This document shows positions 10,936-21,492 of a DNA stretch of 64,000 nucleotides, one piece after another; position 1 is the stretch's first letter, and each line of letters opens with the position of its first letter. The position numbers were made by a program, and so were the translations under genes. Under the pieces are notes generated by a model. That model saw nothing but the letters and a program-made list of their open reading frames with translations, was not told the DNA's origin and did no database searches. This DNA is from Callorhinus ursinus (lineage: Eukaryota > Chordata > Mammalia > Carnivora > Otariidae), in contig NW_020312817.1 in NCBI RefSeq assembly GCF_003265705.1, positions 54,674,194 to 54,738,193 of the forward strand, in the 5' to 3' direction.

Positions 10936-11706
10936 AAGCCATGTTTCCCAGATGTGGGCCATTGAGAACTATAAGACCACTGTAGTGTGTCCAAACTGTT
11001 CTGTAGGTTATAGACTGAATACATAATGTCTTACACATGTGTAATTATTTTTCCAATATATTTAGAAGTGATCGTGACTTAAAAAATACAGGTTCATTTT
11101 GAAGTGTTATTGAGTTTGTAATGGCTATTAATGGCAAACATAATAAAGACTAATGTTTATTAAATGCTTGCTAAGTGTTAATTATAGTAAGTCCCTGTCT
11201 CAGGTTGGATTTCCAGATCTGGAGAAGAGATTTTTGTGTAGGGGACTTATATAGGATTTCTCTGAGAATTGGAAGAAGTAGAAGAGAAGAGAAAAAACCA
11301 AGCAGGGGTATAATTTCAGGTGAAGTCCCAACCTCAGCCTGATTGAATGGGGGGCTCTGGAATATAAGTGACATCATGGAGTTTGACTTCACTCGTGGCA
11401 AAGGAACTGGGCTTTCATACTTCTGCCCTAGTGAGTTGCTAGCTAAGGGCCACCTCAGCAGGGCGAAGGTGGTGTTGGGGGACGTAAACTCCCAGGTATT
11501 TCTGATTTTTTGAGCCTCACCACAAAGCAGTTTTAGTAGGCTTCAAATAGTTCTCTGACAAGAATTACAGGCAGTTAGAAGACAAAGGAAAAAAACATAC
11601 CCCAAACCACTCCATACCAGGAGAGGCCAAGAGACAAGTGCACAGATACCATGAAAGTGCTCCAGGGTAGTGTAGTGGAGTGTTGGACCTCCAACAGTAC
11701 CTGCTA
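10936..11706. other. Unassigned non-coding stretch
   Basis: No gene, RNA gene or clear repeat seen. Confidence 0.5.
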
Positions 11707-11883
11707 CAGTGCTCAGCTTATTCAATCCTCACAACAGCCTTAGAGGGTTCATATTATTAGCTCCATTTTACATAGGGGAAACTGAGGCTCAGGGAGGTTA
11801 ACAAACTTGCCAGTGGTCACAGAGCTGGTAAGCAGATCCAAGGTTCAAAGCAAGAAGCCCATACTTTTACCACCATGCTGCAT
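11707..11883 (+). mobile_element. MIR SINE
   Basis: Well preserved core: AATCCTCACAACAGCC, the CATTTTACA box, GAAACTGAGGCTCAG, then CACAGAGCTGGTAAG. Ancient tRNA-derived SINE mobilised long ago by L2. Confidence 0.85.
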
Positions 11884-12041
11884 ATTCATCACTGCTTCTC
11901 CAAATGCAACAGCTATCGTGTAGGTAATCAAAACAATTTTGGGAATAAGTGAACAAGATATTGGAGGTGCTGTGTGGTGGTCTAACATTTGATGACATCA
12001 TAATCTCTTGCCAGTGTTGTGCTCTGATTTCAAAGCAATTT

Positions 12042-12252
12042 CTTTCTTTTTTTGTTTTTTTAAGATTTATTTATTTATTTGAGAGAGAGAGACACACAGC
12101 GAGAGAGGGAACACAAGCAGGGGGAGTGGGAGAGGGAGAAGCAGGCTCCCGGTGGAGCAGGGAGCCCAATGCGGGACTCGATCCCAGGACCCTGGGATCA
12201 TGACCTGAGCTGAAGGCAGACGCTTAATGACTGAGCCACCCAGGCGCCCCTA
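12042..12252 (-). mobile_element. CAN SINE, minus strand
   Basis: Flanked by AAAGCAATTT at 12032-12041 and 12253-12262. Head and GA repeat are intact. An 84-residue plus-strand frame reads through it, but it is only repeat sequence. Confidence 0.95.
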
Positions 12253-12638
12253 AAAGCAATTTCAAGGGCAATTTGGATTTCAGTTATTTTCTGTCTTAAC
12301 AATCATTCTGACTTAAGCAATTTTAATCAAAATCAAAAGATGAAACTGCAGTTTGTTAATAGCTAAGAAAATAATGGCCAAAGGTGAAAGATTTTTAAAG
12401 AGCTACAAGGCACTTCTGTTGGCAGAATAATTGAGAGATGGTTGTTGGGGTGGGAAACAATGTAATTTGGATTTCTAATTCAGCAAAATTACTTAATTGG
12501 CAACACATGCTTCCTAATCATCAGAGAAGAAAGGGAGGGTGGCTTTTAGGTGGGGGACGTACGGGAGTGGAGCAAGATGACAGTTGTAGAACAGGGAAAA
12601 GTTTTCCTTCTATTCAATGTTAACTTCTTGTCATTACC

Positions 12639-12843
12639 AGTCTTTTTTTTTTTTTTAGGATTTTTATTTATTTGACTGACAGAGAGAGACATCGAGAGAG
12701 GGAACACAAGCAGGGGGAGTGGGAGAGAGAGAAGCAGGCCTCCCGCGGAGCAGGGAGCCCAAGCAGGGAGCCTGATCCCAGGACCCTGGGATCATGACTT
12801 GAGCCGAAGGCAGTCGCTTAACAACTGAGCCACCCAGGCGCCC
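12639..12843 (-). mobile_element. CAN SINE, minus strand
   Basis: Perfect 12-bp target-site duplication CTTGTCATTACC at 12627-12638 and 12844-12855. The interior has a small local duplication of the AGCAGGGAGCC motif. Confidence 0.95.
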
Positions 12844-12855
12844 CTTGTCATTACC

Positions 12856-14759
12856 TGTAATATAATCCCTTCTGTAATCCTGTGTTCATGAGAATAGTGA
12901 TGCGAAGTTCCCTCATGGGTTGCTCTGAGAATTCCATGCGCTAAAAAGCACTCTACAAGTGTACCATGTCTGGTACAGTAAATGGTTGAGGGCACTTGGG
13001 GGGGTCTTGACCTAGACTCACAGTGGTTCTCAGTCAGGGACAGTATCCCTTCCCTCACCAAAGGTTTTTAGAAATATGGGGGGAATCTTTTATTGTCACA
13101 ATGAATAGGTTGTCACAAGGTGAGTGTATGTGGGCTACTGGAATTTAGTTCCTGGGGGTTCAGTGATGCTAACTATCCTACAATGCCCAGGATGGTCCCA
13201 CTTGAGGAAGAAGTCTTAACTTTAAATGCTAATCACACCAACATTGAGAAACTCTGGGAGAAGTGATTTGAGAAAGATAATCATCTTCAAATATGAGACA
13301 TCATGGCCTCTGAAATGACTTTTACTTTTCCATGTACCTCTAGAAAACCACAGGTGAAATTAGAGGGAGACAGCATCTCAGCAGTTAAGGCTGTTCAGAA
13401 TGGAGTTGCCCTTGTCTTTGGTAGTGAGCTCCCTGTCACTGGAGGTATTAAAGAAGAGGCCAGAAATCACATGTAAGGGATACTGTTAAAGGCATACCCA
13501 GCCTGAAAGAGGGGATGGATTAGATGATCTCTGAGAGGCCTTTTATGACCAGGATTCTAGGGTTCTGCTTACTATTTATTCTCAGAATTCCAGGTGAGGT
13601 TCGGGAGGCCAAAGGAATTAAAACTGAAAATCATGCACATATGTGAGGTTTAGTTGGTGAGACAGAGACGTTGGGTGGAAAGAACATGAGTCGAGTATTA
13701 AGAGATGAAGGAGAAAGTGCATCATCATATTGGAAAGATCTCTAGGTTAATTGTCAACCAGCTCTAATTCCTGTCTCTACTACTAACTCACTGGTTAGTG
13801 TGGCCGTGGGCTTATATTTTCTCTGCATCTGTCAGGTGACAGTTCTCAACTGTTCATTGGTCAGAATCTGTGATTCTATAGTTTGAGAGTAGACCATGTT
13901 CTTTGACATAATTCTGCTGTGGCTTTAGGTAAGTACCTTAATTTATTATTCTTACCCAATGTATGAAATAAAAATAAGCTCTATTTGCTTTTTCTCATTC
14001 ACAAGGAAAAAGGTAGGCTTAAGTAAGCTTGAATGCTAATATACCTTAAAAGTGGCAAGTATAGTAAAGTAAGTGCCATTTTGAGATTTTTTTTCTTCTC
14101 CAACACCGTCCTATAAATTCTAGTGCTGGTGGGTAAATGGGTCTCAGAAAGCTGCTTGAAGCCCTCACAGGTCCTAGATACATCTCCTTATTTTTGGAGC
14201 CCTGTGCCCCATAATATCAGACTTATTAAAATATTCTCACATTTCCCATTAAAGAAAACATATGTAATAATATGTTATTTATTCTGATAAAATGTTTTAT
14301 AAGCACTTAATTAAATATTTAGTAATATCAAATTCTATATTTTAAAGACAATAAAATTGTTTTTAATCTCAAACATTTTTGGTAGGCCCTTTAAAAGCTC
14401 ATAGACCCTAGTCCCTGTAACTATTAATGCCTGGTAAATGTCTTTAGAGAAGAGACATCAGGTCAAATTAAGATCTATTAATAATTGGTAGAAGGAGAAA
14501 AGTTCCTTTCTCATAGCTTCCCTCTGTGCCCTAATAGACTAGCCCTTTTAGGTCAAAATGGATCTCAGTGCAGGAAAGGAAAGCATGGGGAGCCATGAAT
14601 AATGGCCAAATGGCAGCAGCTAACTTGCAGGTGCCTGTGAAGAGTAGTGAGGATATTTGTGCATGTGCATGTGTGTGCATGTGTGGTAGTGAGTAACAGA
14701 TGAGGGTGCTGAGGGTAAAGGGACTTGAGAGAAAAGAAACCACAGGGTCAATGGTAGGG
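12856..14759. other. Mostly unassigned non-coding stretch
   Basis: A very weak minus-strand MIR-like piece may lie at about 13755-13850. Otherwise I see nothing. The frame at 14531-14881 runs into LTR sequence and has no coding features. Confidence 0.45.
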
Positions 14760-15728
14760 TATCGTAGGCCAAATTCTGAGATGGCCCCCCAAATACCCAC
14801 CCCCTGGTATACACACCCTGTATAGTCCCCTCCATCAAAACGTGGGGACTTGTGAATATGATGAATTATGTTATATGGCAAGGGGAAGGGATTTTGCAGA
14901 TTTAATTAAGGTCCACGATCAGTTGACTTTAAGTTAATCAAAAGGGAGATTATCCTGGGTGGGCCTGGCCTAACCAGGCGAGTCCTTTAGAAGGTCAAGA
15001 GGTCAGAGATGGAAGAAGTTACAGACACTCTCCTGTTAGCCTTTGTTATGGACTAAATGTTGCCTTCCCACACCCCCCTCCAATTCATATGCTGAAGCCT
15101 TAACCCCCAAAGTGATGGTGTTTTGGAGATGGGGTTTTGGGGAAGTAATTAGGGTTCAATGAGGTAAAGAGGGTGGGGCCTTCATGATGGTATTAGTGCT
15201 CTTATAAGAAGAGACACCAGAGAACTGGCTCTCTCCAAATGAATTATGTGAATACATAGAGAGAAGATGGTTGTCTCCAGCCCAAAGAGAGACCTCTTAC
15301 CAGAACTTGACCATGTTGGCATCCTGATCTCAGACTTCCAGCCTTCAGAACTGTGAAAAAATAAATTTCTGTTGTTTGAGCCATCCAGTCTATGGTATAT
15401 TTTATGGCACCCAGCAGACTAATACAGCCTTGAACAAGCAAGCCACCATGTGGTTAGGGGCCATGTGGCAAGAATAGCAGGTGGCCTTTAGGAGCTGAGG
15501 GCCTCAGTTCTACAGCTTCAAGGATCAGAATTCTGGCAACAACCAGTGAACCTGGGAGATAACCCCAAGCTCCAGGTGAAAATGCAGCCTTGTGAGACCC
15601 CAGGCAGAGAACTCAGCTAAGCGATGCCCAGGCTCCTGACCCATGGGAACTGTCAGGTGATAAGTAGGTGTTGTTTTAAGCCACTAAGTTTGGGGTAATT
15701 TATTGCATAGCATAGGAAACTATTATAT
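14760..15728 (+). mobile_element. MaLR-type LTR split by a second LTR
   Basis: The left part (to 15039) and right part (from 15432) are two halves of one MLT1-type LTR: AATTCTGAGATGGCCCCCC near the start, TGGGTGGGCCTGGCC in the middle, and TGTTGTTTTAAGCCACTAAG near the end. The second LTR sits between them with a 5-bp duplication. ERVL-MaLR LTRs are non-coding fossils. Subfamily not assigned. Confidence 0.7.
15044..15426 (+). mobile_element. MaLR solo LTR nested in an older LTR
   Basis: Runs from TGTTATGGAC to ACTAATACA, with the canonical TG...CA ends, and is flanked on both sides by the 5-bp duplication GCCTT (15039-15043 and 15427-15431). It has an AATAAA near 15360 followed by the TTTCTGTTGTTTGAGCC end block. 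It is about 383 bp with no internal viral sequence, so it is a solo LTR left by recombination. Confidence 0.85.
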
Positions 15729-16192
15729 AGTGCCTGTTGGAGGTCTGCCTTTGCTCCAGCACAAGACAAGATTTGCAGGGTGGGGAACCAGTTTCCCTCA
15801 CTTTTCTTCTTAGTGTTACTCAACTGAATTTTTACATCTATATGATTCACATTGTATTTATCTTAGGAAAAGCTGACTTGACTTCATCATTAAAAGTCCA
15901 GTTAATCATGTACTTCGTGTAGGGTGGCATTACTGTGGTGAAGCACTTTGCATGTTTTCCTACGAAGATAGCCCAGGATGGGTTTCATTAGGAATTGCAA
16001 AGCAAAGAGGCTGAGAAGTTTTTATCAGCCATGGCTTAAAATAAAGAAGCAGTACCATAAGAGACCAATAATTTCTTTCCAGATAGTGTTTCCAGTTCTT
16101 TTCTTCTATTGATGACAGTTACTCTTTGTTTGTTTTCAAACAAACAAAGTCAGCGGGCAGCTGAAAGTGTCTTTGGTTCCCAGGAGGTTGTC
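15729..16192. other. Unassigned non-coding stretch with a 26-bp palindrome
   Basis: No gene seen. At 16124-16149 two 12-base arms (CTTTGTTTGTTT and its complement) surround a 2-base centre and could form a hairpin. It is A/T-biased and may be chance. Confidence 0.5.
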
Positions 16193-16677
16193 TGCCCTGT
16201 TTTTTTTTTTTTTTTCTAAATTTTATTTTATTATGTTATGTTAATCACCATATATTACATCATTAGTTTTTGATGTAGTGTTCCATGATTCATTGTTTGC
16301 ATGTAACACCCAGTGCTCCATTCAATACATGCCCTCTTTAATACCCATCACCAGGCTAACCCATCCCCCCACCCCCCTCCCCTCTAGAACCCTCAGTTTG
16401 TTTCTCAGAGTCCATAGTCTCTCATGGTTCGTGTCCCCCTCCGATTTCCCCCTCTTCATTTTTCCCTTCCTAACTATCTTCTTCTTCTTTTTTTTTTTAA
16501 CATATAATGTATATTTGTTTCAGAGGTACAGGTCTGTGATTCATCAGTCTTATACAATTCACAGCGCTCACCAGAGCACACACCCCAGTGTCTATCACCC
16601 AGCCACCTCATCCCTCCCACCCCCACCACTCCAGCAACCCTCAGTTTGTTTCCTGAGATTAAGAATTCCTCATATCA

Positions 16678-16900
16678 GGGCGCCTGGGTGGCTCAGTTGG
16701 TTAAGCGACTGCCTTCGGCTCAGGTCATGATCCTGGAGTCCCGGGATTGAGTCCCGCATCAGGCTCCCTGCTCAGCGGGGAGTCTGCTTCTCCCTCTGAC
16801 CCCCTTCCCTCTCGTGCTTTCTATCTCTCATTCTCTCTCTCTCTCAAATAAATAAATAAAATCTCTAAAAAAAAAAAAACTGATATATTTAAAAAAAAAA
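16678..16900 (+). mobile_element. CAN SINE inside LINE-1, plus strand
   Basis: Perfect 17-bp target-site duplication AAGAATTCCTCATATCA at 16661-16677 and 16901-16917, within the LINE-1 3' untranslated region. After the first A tail there is CTGATATATTT and a second A run, so the tail is compound. Confidence 0.95.
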
Positions 16901-16917
16901 AAGAATTCCTCATATCA

Positions 16918-17439
16918 GTGAGATCATATACATGTCTTTCTCTGATTGACTTATTTCACTTAGCATAATACCCTCTAGTTCCATCCACATCATTGCAAAT
17001 GGCAAGATTTCGGTTTTTTTTGATGGCTGCATAATATTCCATTGTATGTGTGTGTATATATACATACATATATATATATATATATGTATATATACCACAT
17101 CTTCTTTATCCATTCATCTGTTGATGGATGTCTTGGCTCTTTCCATAGTTTGGCTATTGTGGACATAGCTGCTATAAACATTGGGGTGCATGTACCCCTT
17201 GGGATCACTACATTTGTATCTTTGGGGTAAATACCCAGTAGTGCAATTGCTGGGTCATACAATAGCTCTATTTTCAACTTTTTGAGGAACCTCCATACTG
17301 TTTTCCAGAGTGGTTGCACCAGCTTGCATTCCCACCAACAGTGTAGCAGGGTTCTCCTTTCTCCACATCCCCGCCAACATCTGTCGTTTCCTGACTTGTT
17401 AATTTTAGCCATTCTGACTGGTGTGAGGTGGTATCTCAT
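16918..17439 (-). pseudogene. LINE-1 ORF2 C-terminal fragment (broken)
   Basis: The frame at 16990-17439 encodes the end of ORF2, including the C-x3-C-x7-H-x4-C zinc-knuckle-like motif ([18 protein letters not shown]). A shifted frame at 16910-17113 carries the last residues, so the reading frame breaks at the microsatellite. ORF2 encodes the LINE-1 endonuclease and reverse transcriptase; neither catalytic domain is present here. Confidence 0.85.
17045..17094. repeat. TG/TA/TACA compound microsatellite within LINE-1 ORF2
   Basis: Grew inside codons that are TATATATAC-like in related LINE-1 copies; the equivalent place in the copy at 61.9 kb is much shorter. It accounts for the frame break. 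Confidence 0.9.
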
Positions 17440-17472
17440 GTTTCCAAATCAAAACCTCAATGAGATGCCCTG

Positions 17473-18645
17473 CTTTTGATAGAGTAAAATCCGACTTGTT
17501 CCCCTTTAGGGTTAGAGAAAGAAAATGCTTCCACAAACTGGGGCCCTGGTGGGTGTGAATGTGCAGATGGAGGAAACTAGATCTTATGTCTTCCACATTG
17601 TGCTCTACTTAATTCAGGATTGTTTCATCCTCCTGAAGGTGTCTCTTTCCCTCATGACTCAGGGCCTCTTCCTAATTCCTCTCTGAAAGCCTCTTCCTTT
17701 TCATTACGTGGTCATAATTATTTCTGTGTCGAGTGCATAACCTAACACTTCTCCACGCACAGTGCCAAGGTTTGAAACCATAATAAGCGGAATGCTCACC
17801 TTTGAAACCATTATTTCAATCATTAGGACACAGTTTATTCCTCGAGAGGACATTAACATTTGAAAATGTGTCAACCAGAGTAAGAAATTCATCATGATCA
17901 TAGATGACCTGCCAACTGATTAAAATACAATGTTCTGATTTTCCCGGATTTTTTAGATCTGACATCAGTTTACGTTTTTATGGTGTCTTGGTTCAGTTCC
18001 TTGTAAATTGCTTGTGAACACCAGAGAAGTTTGATTTTCAAACAAGAAACTAGAAAAAAAAAGGCAGTCAGAAAAGGGCAAAGGGATCCCCTGGGAGCAT
18101 CAGGGTTGATGGGAGAGATTGCACCTTTCCCCAGCCCCCACCCTGGTCAAGAAGCCATTTTCATCCTAGCAGGACTCAAATTTGGAATGGCCTATGCATT
18201 TGGGCAACTATAATTTTGAGCAAAAATGAGTCTGGTTGCTGTGCTGAATTTCATAGATGACTTTAATGAGATCATCTCTGAAGTTCAATTGGTAAGGAAT
18301 AAAGGACAAATATTCCACTTCTGCCTAGCAAAAAGCCATATTTCATCATTAATACCATTGAAACTGTTAGTTGCAAACAACTAGCAAAAAAAAAAAGAGG
18401 TGGGTTTGAAAGTAAAATATAAATTCTCTGGAAGCTGGAACATGGGGTTAATATCATGCCAACCCAGAGATTTTTCTGGACGGTATTTGTTGTCAAGGTA
18501 ACACTACTTCTTTCTAAAGCTCAGAGAGGGAACCAGCAAGGTAAGATGGTGCAATTAGAGTGACCTTAACCATTCACCTTTCAGTTTCTGGAATATATTT
18601 GAAATGGCTAATATTTTTGGTTAGGTATTTCAGTGGATCCAATCA
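17473..18645. other. Unassigned non-coding stretch
   Basis: No gene or repeat recognised. Short open frames only. Confidence 0.5.
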
Positions 18646-18690
18646 TTTTCTGTTACCTAAAGCTTTATAACAAACCATCCAAATTTTATT

Positions 18691-18915
18691 TTTTTATTAT
18701 TTATTTATTTATTTATTTATTTTAAAGATTTTATTATTTGAAACACAGAGATACAGAGAGAGAGAGATAGAGCATGAGCAGGGGGAGAGGCAGAGGGAGA
18801 GGGAGGAGACTTCCCGCCGAGCCAGGAGCCCGATGTGGGGCTTGATCCCAGGTCCCTGGGATCAGGACCTGAGCCGAAGACAGACGCTTAACCATCTGAG
18901 CCACCCAGGCACCCC
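18691..18915 (-). mobile_element. CAN SINE, minus strand (first of a pair)
   Basis: Long T/A-rich tail, GA repeat, and head ending in CACCCAGGCACCCC. With the next SINE it is bracketed by one outer duplication, ACAAACCATCCA (18670-18681 and 19114-19125), so the second SINE inserted at the head end of this one. Confidence 0.9.
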
Positions 18916-19113
18916 TATTTTTTTTATAAAGATTTTATTTATTTGACAGAGAGAGACACAGCAAGAGAGGGAACACAAGCAGGGGGAGTGGGAGAGGGAG
19001 AAGCAGGCCTCCCGCTGAGCAGGGAGCCCAATGGCGGACTCGATCCCAGAACCCTGGGATCATGACCTGAGCTGTAGGCAGATGCTTAACGACTGAGCCA
19101 CCCAGGTGCCCCC
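18916..19113 (-). mobile_element. CAN SINE, minus strand (second of a pair)
   Basis: Head-to-tail with the previous copy in the same orientation. It belongs to the subtype with GACACAGCAAGAGAGGGAAC, unlike its neighbour, so the pair arose by two insertions rather than tandem duplication. Confidence 0.9.
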
Positions 19114-19442
19114 ACAAACCATCCAGATTTTAATGGCTTGAAACAATAACATTTATTTTGCTTATGGATGTATAATTTGGGCAGAGCTCAATGGGGACAG
19201 TTGGGAAGTCAGCTGGGGTAGCTTGAAGGCTAGAATTGGAATCATCTGAAGACTCATTCACTCACATATCTGGGGATTAATCCTGGGAAGACTAAAACAG
19301 CTGAGCTAACACAGTTGGGGTTCCTTGGGCATCTTTCTGTTTCTGTGTGGCTTTTATATGTGGTCTCTCCAATGTGGCAGCTTCAGGGTAGTCTGACTTT
19401 TATGTCAATTTAGGGCTCCCAAGGTGCACATTCTAGGCCTAT

Positions 19443-19560
19443 ATTATAAACTTAAAATTTTGTTGAGAGGGTAGATCTCATGTTAAGTGTTCTTACCACA
19501 ATAAAATAAAGTAAAATAAAAAAATAAAAAATAAAATAAAATAAAATATAAAATAAAAAG
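19443..19560 (+). mobile_element. Old LINE-1 3' end with AAAAT-rich tail
   Basis: Contains the GGGTAGATCTCATGTTAAG and TGTTCTTACCACA blocks of L1MA/L1MB-type 3' ends, followed by about 60 bp of (AAAAT)n-like tail. Confidence 0.7.
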
Positions 19561-20646
19561 AGAATTCCAGACAGAAACTGTATCACATTTATAATCCAGT
19601 CTTGGAAGACATCACTTCTGCTGCATTCTCTTTGTTAGATGTGTGTCACTAACCTGGTTCACATCCAAGGGCAATGGAATTTGACTCCACATTTGAGGCT
19701 CTTTGATGTGTAAGGGTGCTTTCTAGTTCTAAACACATGTGGACTGGGGTAATGAAGGGGCAGCTTCTTAGCTCAGGCAGTTAGGGAATAGTGTCAGCTA
19801 AATAATATCCTCTAAGAAGTGGTCTCTACTCCTTCCAATAGAGATGATTGTCCCCTCCCTCCTCCAATTAATCAGCCATGTGGCTTGGGATTCTCTTCCC
19901 ATTTACACAGCCCTGTAATGCTAAACCTTTGCTACATGTTTGTATACTCAGCTAGACTGGAAACATCTTGAAGGCAGGAACGTGTCTTTTGTTCACCTCA
20001 GTTCCAGGCCTGACACCCAGTCGAGATTTGTAGGTTGGTTAGTATACTGACATCCTGTGTTTTCTAACTTCTACACAGTTCTGTGAGTCAGGAACCTTTA
20101 AGCTGGTTGTGACAGAAACCTCACCTGAGCTAATGTAAGCTACATGGTCATTGAAAGACATCACCAGAGCGCCACATCTTTCTTTTGCCTGTCTTCTATT
20201 GTCTCTAATTTCTGCATGTTGATTCATTCTTGGTTCAGTTCTCTCTTGTGGTATAAAGATAGTTATGGGAAGCTCCAGATTTATTTTCTCACAGTTTCTG
20301 ATTAATCCCAGAGCAAAAAGACAATGTATGTTTCTTGAAAACTCTGGCTGCAGTCCTCAGATGGCCATGATTTGTCAGATTTGGGTTGTGGTCTTTCCTC
20401 TGAAACAATGTCTGTGGCCAGGGTTTGGGGTACTCTGAATCTTGTCCTCACACCTGTGATAGGAGAATCAGGGCTAGGTGGTAGCCAGCCCTACCAGACT
20501 GGAGGGTCAGTGCTCACAAGGGGAGCATAGCATGCATTTATGACAAGCTGACTCAGCAGTGAGGGAGGGGAGAGCGGCTGCAAGAGATTCAGGGGTCTCA
20601 AAGGAGGAAGTGTAAGGCAAGGAATGAAGGGGAAAGAATCTCTTTT
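19561..20646. other. Unassigned non-coding stretch
   Basis: No gene, RNA gene or repeat recognised. Confidence 0.5.
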
Positions 20647-20825
20647 ATTGAGTACTCAATGCATGCTATAAGCAGTAGGCTTTTTACAGGTTCTGATCTC
20701 ATTTGATTCCCCAACAATTCAGTAAGGCAATTAGGATAATTTTAGGTTTAAAGAAAAGAAATTAAAGCTTGATGATGAAGGTAGGATTCAAATCCAGGAT
20801 ATATGACTTCAAAGGCCCTGCCTGT
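20647..20825 (+). mobile_element. MIR SINE
   Basis: Diverged but ordered MIR landmarks: GAGTACTCAATGCATGCTA, TCTCATTTGATTCCC, then GGTAGGATTCAAATCCAG. Confidence 0.65.
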
Positions 20826-20839
20826 GCTTTCCTTTAACT

Positions 20840-21062
20840 AGGGTTTCTCAACCTCAGCATTACTGACATTTAGGACCAGGTAAATCTTTGTTGAGGGTGG
20901 GGGGGCTGTCTTGTGCATTGCAGGGTGGCTAGCAGCATCCCTGGCCTCTACCCATTAGATGCTAATAGCACTCCCCACCCAGTTGTGACAACCAAAAATG
21001 TCCCCAGACATTGCCAGGTATCTTGGGGGTGGACGGGGAATGGTCCTAGTTGAGAACAAGTG
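20840..21062 (-). mobile_element. MER20 hAT-Charlie transposon
   Basis: Nearly complete, about 223 bp, from AGGGTTTCTCAACCTC to GTTGAGAACAAGTG. Flanked by CTTTAACT and CTTTAAAC, an 8-bp duplication with one mismatch. Same orientation as the copy at 2232 and better preserved. Confidence 0.9.
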
Positions 21063-21359
21063 CTTTAAACCATGCATTTGAGCTAATACAAAGTTGTGGT
21101 GCCTAAAAATCCATGCACCTGCCATTGGGAAACACCACTGCAGGTCATGTACTTACATTTTCATGTGCTTTTGTTTGTTTTAGAAAACTTCGGCACTCAC
21201 ATGAGTGATTTCTCTAATCCAGTGGGAGACAATAATGGTTTGCCATATAAAGTAATTTTTGGTGTCATTGGTTCACAGAAATCCTTTTCATTTGGAATGC
21301 ACATCCAAGAACCAGTCTCAGAATCAGATAAAGCTTCTATTATAAAGTAAAAAGAAAAG

Positions 21360-21492
21360 TTGATGTTAAGGAGGGCACATGATTAGATGAGCACTGGGTG
21401 TTACACATAACTGATGAATTCTTGAACACTACATCGGAAACTAATGATGTACTACTATATATTGGCTAATTGAATTTAAATATAAAAAGAAA
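21360..21492 (+). mobile_element. LINE-1 3' tail, heavily truncated
   Basis: Only the last ~120 bp of a carnivoran LINE-1 3' untranslated region (GAGCACTGGGTGTTACACA, GAAACTAATGATGTACTA). Duplicated AAAAAGAAAAGT on both sides. The 84-residue frame just upstream (21096-21350) is not part of it and has no recognisable domain. Confidence 0.85.

Larger units (their letters stand above)
16200..17465 (-). mobile_element. 5'-truncated LINE-1, minus strand, with SINE inside and short 5' inversion
   Basis: Poly-T at the left is the LINE-1 A tail, followed by the complete 3' untranslated region and the ORF2 C-terminus. TGCCCTG at 16193-16199 and 17466-17472 is the target-site duplication. At the 5' end, about 26 bases (17440-17465) are in reverse orientation relative to the rest and complement the ORF2 sequence that would come next, the mark of twin priming. 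A TA/TG microsatellite has disrupted the ORF2 frame. A full carnivoran LINE-1 is about 6 kb; this keeps about 1 kb plus the SINE. Confidence 0.9.
18646..19440 (-). mobile_element. Old MaLR-type LTR relic, minus strand, split by two SINEs
   Basis: The piece TTCTGTTACCTAAAGC to ACAAACCATCCAA and the piece after 19114 join into the antisense end of an MLT1-like LTR (AATGGCTTGAAACAATAACA then TTTATTTTGCTTATG). Strongly diverged, with no clear ends. Confidence 0.5.

Noticed and set aside
16124..16149. 26-bp palindrome
   Set aside because: Built from T/G and A/C low-complexity words. It lies just outside the LINE-1 target duplication and has no evident function.
16278..16730. A 150-residue plus-strand open frame
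   Set aside because: It reads the antisense of the LINE-1 3' untranslated region and then a CAN SINE. Similar frames recur at 27281-27622 and 40966-41199 wherever that tail occurs.
18691..19113. Two adjacent SINEs as a tandem duplication
   Set aside because: They belong to different subtypes and share one outer target duplication, so one inserted next to the other.
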